Part shown: positions 8,106 through 16,635 of the stretch, one piece after another
How the letters are laid out: every line of letters begins with the position of its first letter
Numbering within the stretch: the stretch's first letter is position 1
From: Phycisphaerales bacterium
GTDB taxonomy: Bacteria > Planctomycetota > Phycisphaerae > Phycisphaerales > SM1A02
Direction: 5' to 3'
DNA: 64,000 nt
Assembly: GCA_009691705.1 (NCBI GenBank)
Contig: SIAR01000007.1
Location: 1-64,000 of the forward strand
Notes under the pieces: model-generated
Databases searched by the model: none
Told to the model about the DNA's origin: nothing
What the model saw: the letters and a program-made list of their open reading frames with translations, nothing else
Translations under genes and position numbers: made by a program

Positions 8106-8945
8106 ATGATCTCGTTCAAGCTGATCTCGAGCGCAGTCTATGGATTCTGTGCAGCGCTCGCCCTCGCCGCGACTCATGAACCACCTCCCCTGGTGACGGT
8201 CACCATCATTCCACATCTGGTGCGTTCGGCCGAGGGCAGCGCCGCTCTCATCGTGCGTTTTGCTATCGAACCGAAGTGGCATCTCTACTGGACCAATCCC
8301 GGAGATAGCGGCACGACTGAGACCGTGAAGCTCACCATGCCGGCGGGATGGTGCGCGCAACCCGCGGTCTTTCCTCGTCCCCAAGTGTTTGGAACGAGTG
8401 GGGATCGCACCTACGGATATGAATCGTCGCTCGATCTCATCGTGCCCGTGCAAGCGCCGCCGGGCGAGATGCCAGCGGCGATTTCTGTGCGCGCCTCGAT
8501 CACCTGGATGGCGTGCAAAGGCCTGTGCGTGACGGGCAAGAACGAACTCACGCTCGATATAGCAACTGCTGTGCGAGTTCCAGCGCCGCCGCAGGTCGTT
8601 CGCGCATATCCAACGAAACTGCCCGGCGCATGCTCGGCTCGCATCGAGTCAACCGCGCCGCTCGCGCTCTTGATTACTGCTCCTGCCACCATGCTGGGTG
8701 GGCGCGCGGGGCGATTTATCCCAGACTCGATTGCTGGAATTGAGTTTCTGGCTGGGACTGGCCCGTTTCTCTTCACGCCAGCTGGCGAACTGCTGACGAT
8801 GCGGGTGCCACTCGAAGTGCATCCCAAAGATGTGGTGGATGGTCCTACCCGCATTCGTGGGCTACTCTTGATGGGTGAATGCGAGTCAGATCCCGCGTAC
8901 CAAATTGATCTCGCACCGCCGGATGTTCCGGTGAAGGCAAAGTGA
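8106..8945 (+). CDS. DsbD N-terminal-domain-like periplasmic protein
   Basis: Secreted protein of 279 residues with a clear signal peptide (MISFKLISSAVYGFCAALALA). The body matches the DsbD N-terminal (DsbD_N/DsbC) immunoglobulin-like domain: KWHLYWTNPGDSG, YGYESSLDLIVPV, and the redox pair in WMACKGLCVTG. In full DsbD this domain passes electrons to periplasmic oxidoreductases. Here neither the membrane part nor the thioredoxin part is fused. The next gene encodes an exported redoxin, so a shared thiol-redox or metal-cofactor task is plausible. Confidence 0.8.
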   Translation: MISFKLISSAVYGFCAALALAATHEPPPLVTVTIIPHLVRSAEGSAALIVRFAIEPKWHLYWTNPGDSGTTETVKLTMPAGWCAQPAVFPRPQVFGTSGDRTYGYESSLDLIVPVQAPPGEMPAAISVRASITWMACKGLCVTGKNELTLDIATAVRVPAPPQVVRAYPTKLPGACSARIESTAPLALLITAPATMLGGRAGRFIPDSIAGIEFLAGTGPFLFTPAGELLTMRVPLEVHPKDVVDGPTRIRGLLLMGECESDPAYQIDLAPPDVPVKAK

Positions 8946-8985
8946 AACAGAGCGGACTGTCCCGCACGGAACCATAGAGACAACC

Positions 8986-9696
8986 ATGAGCATGAATTAC
9001 ACGACACTCGCCGCCTCGATCATCGCTTCGACCGCAGTTCTCCTCGCCGCTGCACCGCAAGATGCCAGCAAGCAGCCACCCACCAGTGCACCCAGCGCTG
9101 CTCCCAAGGGCGACCCGCACGCGGGACACGATCACAAGGCAGCAGGTGCATCAATCCATCATGCTGCGCCTGAGTTCACACTCACTGGCGTCGATGGCAA
9201 GACTTACAGTCTCGCTGACTTCAAGGGAAAGACTGTGGTTCTCGAATGGTTCTGCTCGACCTGTCCGGTGAGTGCCAGCGGATCAGATTCGTTCTGGGGA
9301 AGTGGGAGCGCGAGCGCAACGATTGACGGAGTGAAAGCAGTTGACCCAACTGCGGTCTATCTCTCGATCAATTCAACGAAAGATGGTCATCAGGGAAAGA
9401 GCAACGCGACCGATGGCGCAGACAGCGCCGCGATCGTTTCGAAAGCTGGTCAATCGACTCCGATCCTCATGGACTCCGACGGCAAAGTTGGTCGCGCATA
9501 TGGCGCCAAGACAACGCCGCACATCTTCATCATCGATGGAACTGGAAGTGTTGTCTACATCGGCGCGCCAACGAGCGACGATGGCAAGACCAACTACATC
9601 GTGAGTGCGGTGACGGCGCTGAAGGCCGGCAAACCTGTTGAACCTGCGACCACCAAGAACAAGGGTTGTGGCATCAAGTATGCCAGCAAGAAATGA
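8986..9696 (+). CDS. Exported redoxin / AhpC-TSA-type thioredoxin-fold protein
   Basis: A 236-residue exported protein. It has a signal peptide to about residue 24, a His-rich linker (DPHAGHDH), then a thioredoxin-like domain starting APEFTLTGVDGKTYSLADFKGK. The redox-active motif is FCSTCPVS near residue 90. The C-terminus has KNKGCGIKYA, a Cys-containing tail typical of thioredoxin-family proteins annotated as redoxin domain in planctomycetes. It sits 40 nt after the DsbD-like gene, probably one operon. Peroxidase versus thiol-disulfide exchange activity is undecided. Confidence 0.85.
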   Translation: MSMNYTTLAASIIASTAVLLAAAPQDASKQPPTSAPSAAPKGDPHAGHDHKAAGASIHHAAPEFTLTGVDGKTYSLADFKGKTVVLEWFCSTCPVSASGSDSFWGSGSASATIDGVKAVDPTAVYLSINSTKDGHQGKSNATDGADSAAIVSKAGQSTPILMDSDGKVGRAYGAKTTPHIFIIDGTGSVVYIGAPTSDDGKTNYIVSAVTALKAGKPVEPATTKNKGCGIKYASKK

Positions 9697-9717
9697 CTCT
9701 TTCGCCCAACCTTTCGC

Positions 9718-10851
9718 TTAGCTCGGCAGACTGACCGGCATGATCACGTAGGTGAAATCATTTCCGATCTTCACGACGCCAGGGCGGTTTCCCGCCTTGA
9801 GTTCGATCGCGATCTCGGTGGTGTCGGCGATGCGTAGAACATCCGTCACGTAACTCGGATTGAAGCCGATCTCGATCTCTGCCCCTTCCCATGAGAGGGC
9901 GGGTAGGTGAATCTCTGCATCGCCCATTTCTGCCGCGCGGGCAGAGATTGTCACTCCAGCAGAATTGAAGGAGAGTTTGACTCCTTTGCTCTCTTCGTTG
10001 GTGAGAAGAGCCGCGCGTTTGACCGCAGCGGCGAGTTCTGCGGTGTCGAATGTTCCTCTGCGGTCGTGCTCTTTGGGCAAGACATCGTCGAACGGAGGAA
10101 AGTTGCCTTCAATCAGACTCGAGACGAGCACAGCACTCTCTCCAATCATAAAGTGAATGCGATTGCGGTCGCGCGCGATGCGAACGCTTGTCTCGGGGTC
10201 ATCGAGCAGGCGATTGAGCACATTGAGAGCCTTGGTTGGAATGATGCACGAGGCATCGCCCTCGGCGGTCCCTGAGCAGTCGCCGCGAACCATCGCGAGG
10301 CGGCGGCCATCGGTCGCAACCATGCGCAGTTTTCGTGCCTTGCGTTCGAGAAGCACACCGTTGAATGCGTAGCGGGTGTTGTCGGCGGCGGTCGCGAAGA
10401 CTGTGCGGCTAATCATGCGGCGCAGCACTCCTGCACTCACCTCAAACTCAGTTGGAATCTGGCTCTTTTCGCGCTCGACAGGAAACTCGCGCGGGTCGTA
10501 GCCATAGACGCGAAACTTTGCGTCTTCGCCGCGCACCGATGCCATCGTCTTATCCATCTCGATTGTGAGAGTCGTGTCATCGCACGAGCGCACGATCTGC
10601 GCGAGTTTGTCGGCTGGAATGAGCGCCTCGCCGTCGCTCTGCACCTCGACGCTGGCGAGTGAAAGAGAGAGGCGAATGTCTTGATCGGTCGCTTGCAGGT
10701 GCAGCGTTCCATCGCGCGCCGAGAGTTTGACGCAAAGCAGAACTGGGATGGTCGTGCGTGCCATCACGACACTACTTGCCATCGTCAAGGCATCGACAAG
10801 GGCGGTGCGGTCGCAGACAATTTTCATCGATCCAGTTGCGGTCGTTGCCAT
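9718..10851 (-). CDS. dnaN: DNA polymerase III beta sliding clamp
   Basis: Ring-shaped processivity clamp. The 377-residue protein shows the three repeated clamp domains. FKIVCDR-like N-terminus reads MKIVCDRTAL from residue 9, and the C-terminus is YVIMPVSLPS, close to the usual VIMPMR-type end. An in-frame upstream ATG at 10911 is rejected because the ATG at 10851 has a good Shine-Dalgarno (GAGGA, 4 nt) and a TATAGT hexamer at 10868-10873. dnaA, recF and gyrB, frequent neighbours near an origin, are absent. Confidence 0.95.
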   Translation of the reverse strand: MATTATGSMKIVCDRTALVDALTMASSVVMARTTIPVLLCVKLSARDGTLHLQATDQDIRLSLSLASVEVQSDGEALIPADKLAQIVRSCDDTTLTIEMDKTMASVRGEDAKFRVYGYDPREFPVEREKSQIPTEFEVSAGVLRRMISRTVFATAADNTRYAFNGVLLERKARKLRMVATDGRRLAMVRGDCSGTAEGDASCIIPTKALNVLNRLLDDPETSVRIARDRNRIHFMIGESAVLVSSLIEGNFPPFDDVLPKEHDRRGTFDTAELAAAVKRAALLTNEESKGVKLSFNSAGVTISARAAEMGDAEIHLPALSWEGAEIEIGFNPSYVTDVLRIADTTEIAIELKAGNRPGVVKIGNDFTYVIMPVSLPS

Positions 10852-10867
10852 AGGTTCCTCATCTTTG

Positions 10868-10873
10868 ACTATA
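10868..10873 (-). promoter_or_regulatory. Candidate -10 TATAGT of dnaN
   Basis: It is 16 nt before the ATG on the minus strand with GAGGA in between, so dnaN should have a short leader with a ribosome site. Confidence 0.5.
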
Positions 10874-10890
10874 CCCGCATGCCGCGCGCC

Positions 10891-10896
10891 TATCCT
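10891..10896 (+). promoter_or_regulatory. Candidate -10 TATCCT of the zinc-ribbon membrane protein gene
   Basis: Spacer of 6 nt to the ATG at 10903. The choice of 10903 over the ATG at 10879 rests on this spacing. Confidence 0.5.
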
Positions 10897-10902
10897 TCGA
10901 GC

Positions 10903-11265
10903 ATGTTGCACACGATTGCTCGGACCTTGCGTCGGTACTACTTGGGCGGTGCCTTCGCCTGCTACCTGCTCTCATTTGTGCTCGCGTTCGTGATGGTATT
11001 CGCGCTACCGATTGGGGCGCTGGGGATGGTTTTTCTGGCGTTGATGGCACTGATTCCGGTGGTGATCTGTTGGACGATTCTGTGCGCCGTTGAACATCGA
11101 TTGGCTCTGAGCAAACTTCGGCGCGGAAAGTGCCCGACATGTAACTGCAACGCGGTCACCACCTGGGAGGGCGTAGCGGGAGTTACATTTCGATGCGCCG
11201 GATGCCGCGACTGTTTTTCAGAGAGCGGCCAAGATGTAGCGGTCGAAGAATCTGCCGCTGGGTGA
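10903..11265 (+). CDS. Small membrane protein with C-terminal zinc ribbon
   Basis: A 120-residue protein of unknown function. Two hydrophobic segments (about residues 12-35 and 40-62) are followed by a cytoplasmic-type zinc ribbon with paired cysteines (CPTCNC near 80 and CAGCRDC near 103). The frame stays open far upstream inside dnaN, so the real start is uncertain. It is divergent from dnaN with only 51 nt between start codons. Confidence 0.65.
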   Translation: MLHTIARTLRRYYLGGAFACYLLSFVLAFVMVFALPIGALGMVFLALMALIPVVICWTILCAVEHRLALSKLRRGKCPTCNCNAVTTWEGVAGVTFRCAGCRDCFSESGQDVAVEESAAG

Positions 11266-11271
11266 ACGCAT

Positions 11272-11868
11272 CTAGCGCTGATTCGCGAGCGCGTGGGCGT
11301 GCGCGACGAAATCGGCAACGACACGCTGTAGGTCGGTGCGTCCTGTGTATACCACGACCTCTCCCACGGGGAGCACTTCAATGAGTAACGCGCTTCCGGT
11401 CGTTACGAGCGCGATCCCATGCACTGTTTCACTGCCGGCCGTGAGCACGCAGTAGACGAGTTGGCGCAGGATCTGAAAGTCTGCGGGCGCAAAGGTGAGC
11501 GCGTCGCGGGTGTTGAGTTCGACGATCGCAGCACTATCAATCGCGCGCCACTTCTCGATCGATCCCATACCTTGTGCAACCGCCTCGAAAAGTTGCCGCC
11601 AGTGTCCAATCGGAATCACACTGACCTCTGTGAGATGCAATTTGTGGACGATCCCTTCGACAAGTTCAGCGAGACGCTTGCGGTCAAACTGAATGAGATC
11701 TGCAGGAAGGGCGGGAGCAGTTGGATGGTCGATCGCAGCGAGTTCGATCGATGAACTTTGTGATGACTCAGCTAGCGAGAGCCGAAGTTCTTGGTCAGAA
11801 CGCTTGACCTCTTCGACCCCCGAAGTTCGAAGTGACGGCCAGATTTCTGCAAAGGAGACAAATTCCAC
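11272..11868 (-). CDS. Hypothetical protein
   Basis: A 198-residue cytoplasmic-looking protein without membrane segments or motifs I recognise. It starts at a GTG (MEFVSFAEIW); the nearest upstream ATG is in another frame. The C-terminal half has a sequence pattern of alternating strands (GIALVTTGSALLIEVLPVGEVVVYTG) that suggests a small alpha/beta domain. A TAGATT hexamer lies 19 nt upstream. The reading frame dominates its strand over 600 nt, and a longer antisense frame to its right (11772-12314) is rejected. Confidence 0.6.
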   Translation of the reverse strand: MEFVSFAEIWPSLRTSGVEEVKRSDQELRLSLAESSQSSSIELAAIDHPTAPALPADLIQFDRKRLAELVEGIVHKLHLTEVSVIPIGHWRQLFEAVAQGMGSIEKWRAIDSAAIVELNTRDALTFAPADFQILRQLVYCVLTAGSETVHGIALVTTGSALLIEVLPVGEVVVYTGRTDLQRVVADFVAHAHALANQR

Positions 11869-11917
11869 GGGATGCTCTCGCTCATTGAATCTACCTTAAA
11901 GCACGCGCGTCGGTCGG

Positions 11918-11923
11918 TAGTAT
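11918..11923 (+). promoter_or_regulatory. Candidate -10 TAGTAT of the phosphatase-rpiB pair
   Basis: Eight nt before the ATG at 11932. It supports that start over the in-frame ATG at 11872. Confidence 0.5.
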
Positions 11924-11931
11924 TCGCCCGC

Positions 11932-12390
11932 ATGAGAACGGTGCTTTTTGTCTGTACAGGCAACACGTGCCGTTCGCCTATGGCTGAGGCGATCGCGCGA
12001 CACCAGATTGACGGTGGAAGAGTCGATGGGATAACAGACTCGATCTTCGTGGCCTCAGCCGGAACCTCGGCCTGCGACGGCTCTGAAATCTCGCGTGAAG
12101 CGATCGATTCCCTGACCCGGATGGGCATTTCGCACGATGGAAGCAGTAAACGAATCACCGCCGCGATGATTCGCCGAGCCGATTTGGTGCTCGGGATGAC
12201 TGCGAGCCACGTGAATGGCGCGCGCGGATTGGTGGCGGGAGAAAAGGAACATCTCGCCAAGATCTTGCCGCTCGATCCAGATGGAGAGGTGGAAGATCCC
12301 ATCGGGATGGGCACCGCCGCCTATGACCGACTCGGTGCGCAACTCTTGGAGTTGATTCCGCGACGCCTTTCGGGGATGCTAAAGGCATGA
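11932..12390 (+). CDS. Low-molecular-weight phosphatase, YwlE-like (protein-arginine phosphatase type)
   Basis: Small cysteine phosphatase, 152 residues, starting MRTVLFVCTGNTCRSPMAEA. The P-loop is C-T-G-N-T-C-R-S. Ordinary LMW tyrosine phosphatases usually have Ile where this has the second Thr, and Thr there is the feature that tunes Bacillus YwlE to phospho-arginine. The general-acid DP occurs in EVEDPIGMG near residue 125. The gene overlaps rpiB by 4 nt, the same neighbour pairing as ywlE-ywlF (rpiB) in Bacillus. With mcsA-mcsB at 60 kb, arginine-phosphatase activity is a reasoned inference, not proven. Confidence 0.85.
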   Translation: MRTVLFVCTGNTCRSPMAEAIARHQIDGGRVDGITDSIFVASAGTSACDGSEISREAIDSLTRMGISHDGSSKRITAAMIRRADLVLGMTASHVNGARGLVAGEKEHLAKILPLDPDGEVEDPIGMGTAAYDRLGAQLLELIPRRLSGMLKA

Positions 12391-12845
12391 TGCACGTCGC
12401 CATCGGTAGCGATCACCGCGGTATCGCAGTTGCGCAGGCCATTGACCAGCAATTACGCGCCGACGGTCACACGCCGATCTTGCTCGGTGACACATCGGGC
12501 GCTCCGTCGGATTACCCGGACGTTGCGTGGCGCGTCGCACAATTGATCGTCTCGAAGAAAGCCGAGCGCGGCGTGTTGATTTGCGGCACAGGCATTGGGA
12601 TGGCAATCGCGGCAAACAAAGTCGCGGGCATCAGGGCCGCGCTCGCGCTCGATGAGCTGAGCGCGCAACTTTCGCGCAGTCACAACGATGCCAATGTGTT
12701 GTGCCTCTCAGCAGATTTACTGGGGCAGACGCTCGTCAAGCGCATCGTCGACGCCTGGATGCGTACGGGCTATGACGGCGGGCGACATTCGCGCCGCCTC
12801 GCCAAGATCACGCGCATCGAGCTGGGTCAAGATCCGAAGGGTTGA
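12387..12845 (+). CDS. rpiB: Ribose-5-phosphate isomerase B
   Basis: Interconverts ribose-5-phosphate and ribulose-5-phosphate in the pentose phosphate pathway. The 152-residue protein has the RpiB/LacA/LacB signature: IGSDHRG at the N-terminus, LICGTGIGMAIAANK around residue 72, and RAALALDELSAQLSRSHNDANVL following. The active-site Cys is in ICGTG. The ATG overlaps the stop of the preceding phosphatase gene (ATGA). An immediately following ATG at 12390 is also possible. Confidence 0.93.
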   Translation: MMHVAIGSDHRGIAVAQAIDQQLRADGHTPILLGDTSGAPSDYPDVAWRVAQLIVSKKAERGVLICGTGIGMAIAANKVAGIRAALALDELSAQLSRSHNDANVLCLSADLLGQTLVKRIVDAWMRTGYDGGRHSRRLAKITRIELGQDPKG

Positions 12846-12855
12846 GTCAGACGCA

Positions 12856-12879
12856 GTGTGCCGCGCGGGCGGGGCACGC
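12856..12879. terminator. Stem-loop between convergent rpiB and leucyl aminopeptidase genes
   Basis: GTGTGCC (12856-12862) pairs with GGCACGC (12873-12879) around a 10-nt loop: seven pairs, one of them G-U. Neither strand has a T-run after it, so any terminator function is weak or relies on another mechanism. Confidence 0.3.
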
Positions 12880-12890
12880 TCGTGTGAAAA

Positions 12891-14393
12891 TCACGTCATC
12901 TTTTCAAGAAGGTCGACGCACAGGCGAACTCCCCATCCAGTTGGACCAACTCCGGTGACTTCATGGGCCGCATCGGAGACAGCAACGGCAGCGATGTCGA
13001 TGTGCGCCCACGGCACGGTCTCAGGCACAAAGAACGAGAGAAACGCTGCTCCTTGAATCGGGTGCGCTGACCGCAAGGGATTGCTGTTAATGAGATCGGC
13101 GTGCTGACTGCGCATGAAGTCACGGTGATCGGTCCAGAGTGGCAGCTGCCAGACTCGTTCGCCTGAAGCGGTGGCAGCCGCCTCGACTTGCCCTCGCAAC
13201 TGTGGGTTTTCGCAGAAATATCCGGCGCAGAAGTGCCCGAGTCCGACGCCGACGCCACCCGTGAGTGTCGCGAGATCGAGGATGCGGGTCGGGGCGAGCG
13301 TGTCGCAGGCCCAACTGAGCGCATCGGCCAAGACGAGGCGTCCTTCGGCATCGGTATTGGTGACTTCAACGGTGACACCATTGTGCATCGTGATGATGTC
13401 GTCGGGTCGATACGAGTCGTGCGAGACCATGTTCTCGGCGACTGCGAGCACTGCGGTAACGCGCATCGGAAGGCGCAGGGCAGCGATCGACTGCATGATT
13501 CCCATGACGGCAGCGCCGCCGCACTTGTCGTACTTCATTCCCTTCATGCCGTTGTTCACCTTGAGCGAATAGCCGCCAGTGTCATAAGTGATGGTCTTTC
13601 CAACGATCACGACGTGCTCGCCGCGCGCGCGCGCTGCAACTTTCTTTGGGGTCCATGAGAGCGCAACGATGCATGGTTTGATCGCTGAACCTTGGCCGAC
13701 AGCAACGAGTCCGCCCATTCCCAGCGCCTTGGCGCGGGCGTAATCGATCACTTTGACCTGCATCTTTCCCGCGCGACCGATGCGCTTGCTCTCGCTTGCG
13801 ATCCATGACGGATGCGCGACATTTGGCGGCGTCGCGGCAATTCGGCGGGCGGTGTTTGTCCCATCGGCGACGATGAGTCCATGAACGATGCCAGCGCGCA
13901 TAGCCGCATCATCTGCAAAGATCGCGAGTGATGCGAGCCTTGGAAGTCGTCGCGTCGCTTTGCCGTCGAACAAGTCCATCCTCCACGCTCCCAGCGCAAA
14001 CCCCTGCGCGAACGCGCTTCCTGCCGCTTGGGCGGTGCACTTCACATCGCTCGGGGCTGCCGTCCAGGCACTGCTTGCAGTCAGCGAGACTGACTTTGTT
14101 CCAATGCGAACTAGGGCGCGGGCAACCTTCGCGGCCGCTGCGCGCAGGCGGTTGAGTGAATAGTCCTTCGCACTTCCGAGTCCGACGAACATGTGCGACT
14201 CTCCGACGAGAAGTGTTTCACCATTTTCAGCGCGAAAGGCGCTCGAACGAAGCGCTTCGACCAGTCGCGCGGTGTTCGCCACCCCAGTGATGTTCACGTG
14301 AGAGAGAGTTAGCGGTGCGCCAGACTCGGTCGACAGAAATGGAATGAGTTGGACCGCGTTGGCCGACTTCGAGAGTCTGATGTGCTTGTACAT
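12891..14393 (-). CDS. pepA: Leucyl aminopeptidase (M17 family)
   Basis: Cytoplasmic two-metal exopeptidase, 500 residues. The C-terminal catalytic domain carries GKTITYDTGGYSLK (Lys/Asp ligands), MKYDKCGGAAV, and the family signature NTDAEGRLVLADAL near residue 350. The N-terminal macro-like domain is divergent. The ATG at 14391-14393 faces the mnmG start with only 26 nt between them, and a TAGACT hexamer lies 10 nt upstream. Confidence 0.93.
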   Translation of the reverse strand: MYKHIRLSKSANAVQLIPFLSTESGAPLTLSHVNITGVANTARLVEALRSSAFRAENGETLLVGESHMFVGLGSAKDYSLNRLRAAAAKVARALVRIGTKSVSLTASSAWTAAPSDVKCTAQAAGSAFAQGFALGAWRMDLFDGKATRRLPRLASLAIFADDAAMRAGIVHGLIVADGTNTARRIAATPPNVAHPSWIASESKRIGRAGKMQVKVIDYARAKALGMGGLVAVGQGSAIKPCIVALSWTPKKVAARARGEHVVIVGKTITYDTGGYSLKVNNGMKGMKYDKCGGAAVMGIMQSIAALRLPMRVTAVLAVAENMVSHDSYRPDDIITMHNGVTVEVTNTDAEGRLVLADALSWACDTLAPTRILDLATLTGGVGVGLGHFCAGYFCENPQLRGQVEAAATASGERVWQLPLWTDHRDFMRSQHADLINSNPLRSAHPIQGAAFLSFFVPETVPWAHIDIAAVAVSDAAHEVTGVGPTGWGVRLCVDLLEKMT

Positions 14394-14403
14394 AGGACTA
14401 GCG

Positions 14404-14413
14404 AGTCTATAGT
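14404..14413. promoter_or_regulatory. Overlapping divergent -10 elements, pepA and mnmG
   Basis: TATAGT (14408-14413, plus) ends 6 nt before the mnmG ATG. TAGACT (14404-14409, minus) ends 10 nt before the pepA ATG. The two start codons are 26 nt apart, so both genes must start transcription at or almost at their start codons if these promoters are used. Confidence 0.6.
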
Positions 14414-14419
14414 TGCAAA

Positions 14420-16504
14420 ATGCACGCGTGGTCGGTCATCGTCATCGGAGGAGGTCACGCCGGTGCTGAAGCTGCGTGGGCTGCCTCGAGTGCGCTCGCC
14501 GCAGCGGGGGCGATGGATGCCTGCGTGATCATGATCACGATGGATCCCGCGACCGTTGGCGCGATGAGTTGCAATCCTGCTATCGGCGGACTCGCCAAGG
14601 GCCAGATGGTGCGCGAAATCGACGCGCTTGGCGGCATCATGGGGCGCGCGACCGATGCCACCGGCATTCAGTTTCGTGTACTCAACGCCACCAAAGGAGC
14701 AGCAGTGCGCGGTCCCCGGGCGCAATGCGATCGTCACCACTATCAGGCTGAAGTGCAGCGCTTACTCGCAACGCGACACCGTGCGACGGTGCCCATCGTG
14801 ATGGTGCAGGGGCTCGTTGAATCGTTCGATGTTCGCAGTGGACGCGTGCATGGAGTGCGGTTGCAGGCTGGCGCGCGCATCGTCTCGCCTGATGAAAGCG
14901 CCGACGCGCACAACAGCAATGCGATCGAGCGCATGCATGCGGGAGAGCGCGGTGGCGCAATTGCGCCACGCATGCCGTATGGAAGCGCAGCCCCTCGTGT
15001 CGCCATCGAAAGTGCCGGCGGCCGACTAGGCATCACGAGCGAGGCGGATGGGCGCGTCACACTCGCAGCGCGGTCTGCGATTCTGACGACTGGCACATTC
15101 ATGCGCGCGTTGATGCACACCGGTCTCGCGCAGACGCAAGGCGGGCGAGTCGGCGAAGGCACAGCGGTGGGAATCTCATCTGCGCTTGCCGAGCTTGGAC
15201 TCGAACTCGGTCGGCTCAAGACTGGGACGCCGCCACGACTTGCACGAAGCACAATTGACTGGGAGAGTCTCGCGCCGCAGTGGGGAGATCAGCCCCCGAT
15301 TCCGTTCAGCACACTTTCGCCGCAGATTCTGCCCGGCGCAAGATTCGCGGCTCTTCCGCAAGTGGAGTGCCGCGAGACGCACACGACCGCAGCGATTCAT
15401 GCGCTTGTTACGAGCAACTTGCACCTCGCGCCGATGTACAGCGGCGCAATGGAAGCAAGTAGCGGTCCTAGGTATTGCCCGAGCCTTGAAGACAAGGTCG
15501 TCCGATTCGCCCAGCGCGATTCGCATCATGTCTTTCTAGAACCCGAGTCGCTTGCGACCGACGACATTTACTGCAACGGCATCTCGACATCCTTGCCCAA
15601 AGAGATTCAAGCGCAAATCGTCGCGGGTATTCCTGGATGCGAGCGGGCCGTTGTGAAGCGGTGGGGATACGCGGTCGAGTACGACGTGGTGTGGCCGCAC
15701 CAAATCGACGCAACGGCTCAGACGAAAGCAATTGCCGGGCTCTTCCTCGCGGGACAGATCAACGCAACGAGTGGATATGAAGAGGCGGCATCCCAAGGTC
15801 TCGTCGCGGGACTCAATGCTGCCCGCAACGCACTGCAACTCGAACTCGTGCGCATCGGTCGCGATCAGGCGTACATCGGCGTTCTGATGGACGACCTTGT
15901 GACACGCCAGCCCCGTGAGCCCTACCGAATGTTCACGAGTCGCGCTGAGTATCGGTTGACGCTGCGGGCGGACAACGCCGAGAATCGTCTTACGCAACTC
16001 GGAGTCGACCTCGGGCTAGTTGGCTCTGATCGAGTCGCGATCGTGCGGCAGCGTGAAGAGACTCTGGTCGCACTTCGCAAGCGACTCACCGCGGTGCGCG
16101 CGCCAGAGTCGTTCGGCAACGGAAAGAATCTGATCGATGTCGCGCGCCGATCTGAAACGACGCCAGCGGCGATGAATGAATTGTTGATTGGTGCCGATGC
16201 GCAAGGTGGGATGGTTGAGCCAGCGGTGATCGAGCGACTGCTGACCGATCTTCGCTATGAGGGGTACTTGGGACGGCAACGCGCCGAACTAAAGCGCGCC
16301 GCGCAGTGTGAGCACACGCTGATTCCGGATGAGATACTGCCGAACTCAATCGTCGGACTCGGCAACGAGGCAATTGAGGCGCTCACGAGATATCGCCCCG
16401 CGACACTAGGCCAAGCCTCTCGCCTCGCTGGACTTACTCCGAGCGATGTCTCAATTCTAGATTTGGCCATTCGCCGTTGGCGCCAGCGTGACATGGCAGG
16501 ATGA
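14420..16504 (+). CDS. mnmG: tRNA uridine-34 carboxymethylaminomethyl-modification enzyme MnmG
   Basis: FAD/NADH-dependent partner of MnmE that modifies the wobble uridine of certain tRNAs. It opens with the FAD loop VIVIGGGHAGAEAA, followed by SCNPAIGGLAKG-type (MSCNPAIGGLAKGQ), RTGTPPRL-type (KTGTPPRL) and YGGRYCPS-type (SSGPRYCPSLEDK) motifs. The C-terminus has the helical tRNA-binding region. At 694 residues it is longer than the usual ~620-630. Part of the excess is an insert at about residues 150-195. MnmE is not in the window. Confidence 0.95.
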   Translation: MHAWSVIVIGGGHAGAEAAWAASSALAAAGAMDACVIMITMDPATVGAMSCNPAIGGLAKGQMVREIDALGGIMGRATDATGIQFRVLNATKGAAVRGPRAQCDRHHYQAEVQRLLATRHRATVPIVMVQGLVESFDVRSGRVHGVRLQAGARIVSPDESADAHNSNAIERMHAGERGGAIAPRMPYGSAAPRVAIESAGGRLGITSEADGRVTLAARSAILTTGTFMRALMHTGLAQTQGGRVGEGTAVGISSALAELGLELGRLKTGTPPRLARSTIDWESLAPQWGDQPPIPFSTLSPQILPGARFAALPQVECRETHTTAAIHALVTSNLHLAPMYSGAMEASSGPRYCPSLEDKVVRFAQRDSHHVFLEPESLATDDIYCNGISTSLPKEIQAQIVAGIPGCERAVVKRWGYAVEYDVVWPHQIDATAQTKAIAGLFLAGQINATSGYEEAASQGLVAGLNAARNALQLELVRIGRDQAYIGVLMDDLVTRQPREPYRMFTSRAEYRLTLRADNAENRLTQLGVDLGLVGSDRVAIVRQREETLVALRKRLTAVRAPESFGNGKNLIDVARRSETTPAAMNELLIGADAQGGMVEPAVIERLLTDLRYEGYLGRQRAELKRAAQCEHTLIPDEILPNSIVGLGNEAIEALTRYRPATLGQASRLAGLTPSDVSILDLAIRRWRQRDMAG

Positions 16505-16545
16505 GTTGCTAGACTCCAAAAGCAGGGAATCGTTTTCTGCACCTC

Positions 16546-16617
16546 GCCGCTGTAGCTCAATGGTAGAGCACATGATTTGTAATCTTGAGGTTGTCGGTTC
16601 AAGTCCGATCGGCGGCT
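16546..16617 (+). tRNA. tRNA-Thr (anticodon TGT)
   Basis: A 72-nt cloverleaf: acceptor GCCGCTG/CGGCGGC with one G-U pair, D-arm GCTC/GAGC, anticodon loop TTTGTAA giving TGT, and T-loop TTCAAGT. The anticodon stem CATGA/TCTTG has a U-U mismatch at its middle pair (positions 29-41). CCA is not encoded. The HD-GYP gene starts 18 nt after its 3' end. Confidence 0.95.
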
Positions 16618-16635
16618 TTGTTTTCTCTACTCAAA

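Noticed and set aside
9718-10903. Replication origin near dnaN
   Set aside because: No dnaA, recF or gyrB beside it and no DnaA-box cluster was noticed.
11772-12314. 180-residue minus-strand frame
   Set aside because: Antisense to the YwlE-like phosphatase gene and overlapping the hypothetical gene at 11272; no motif.
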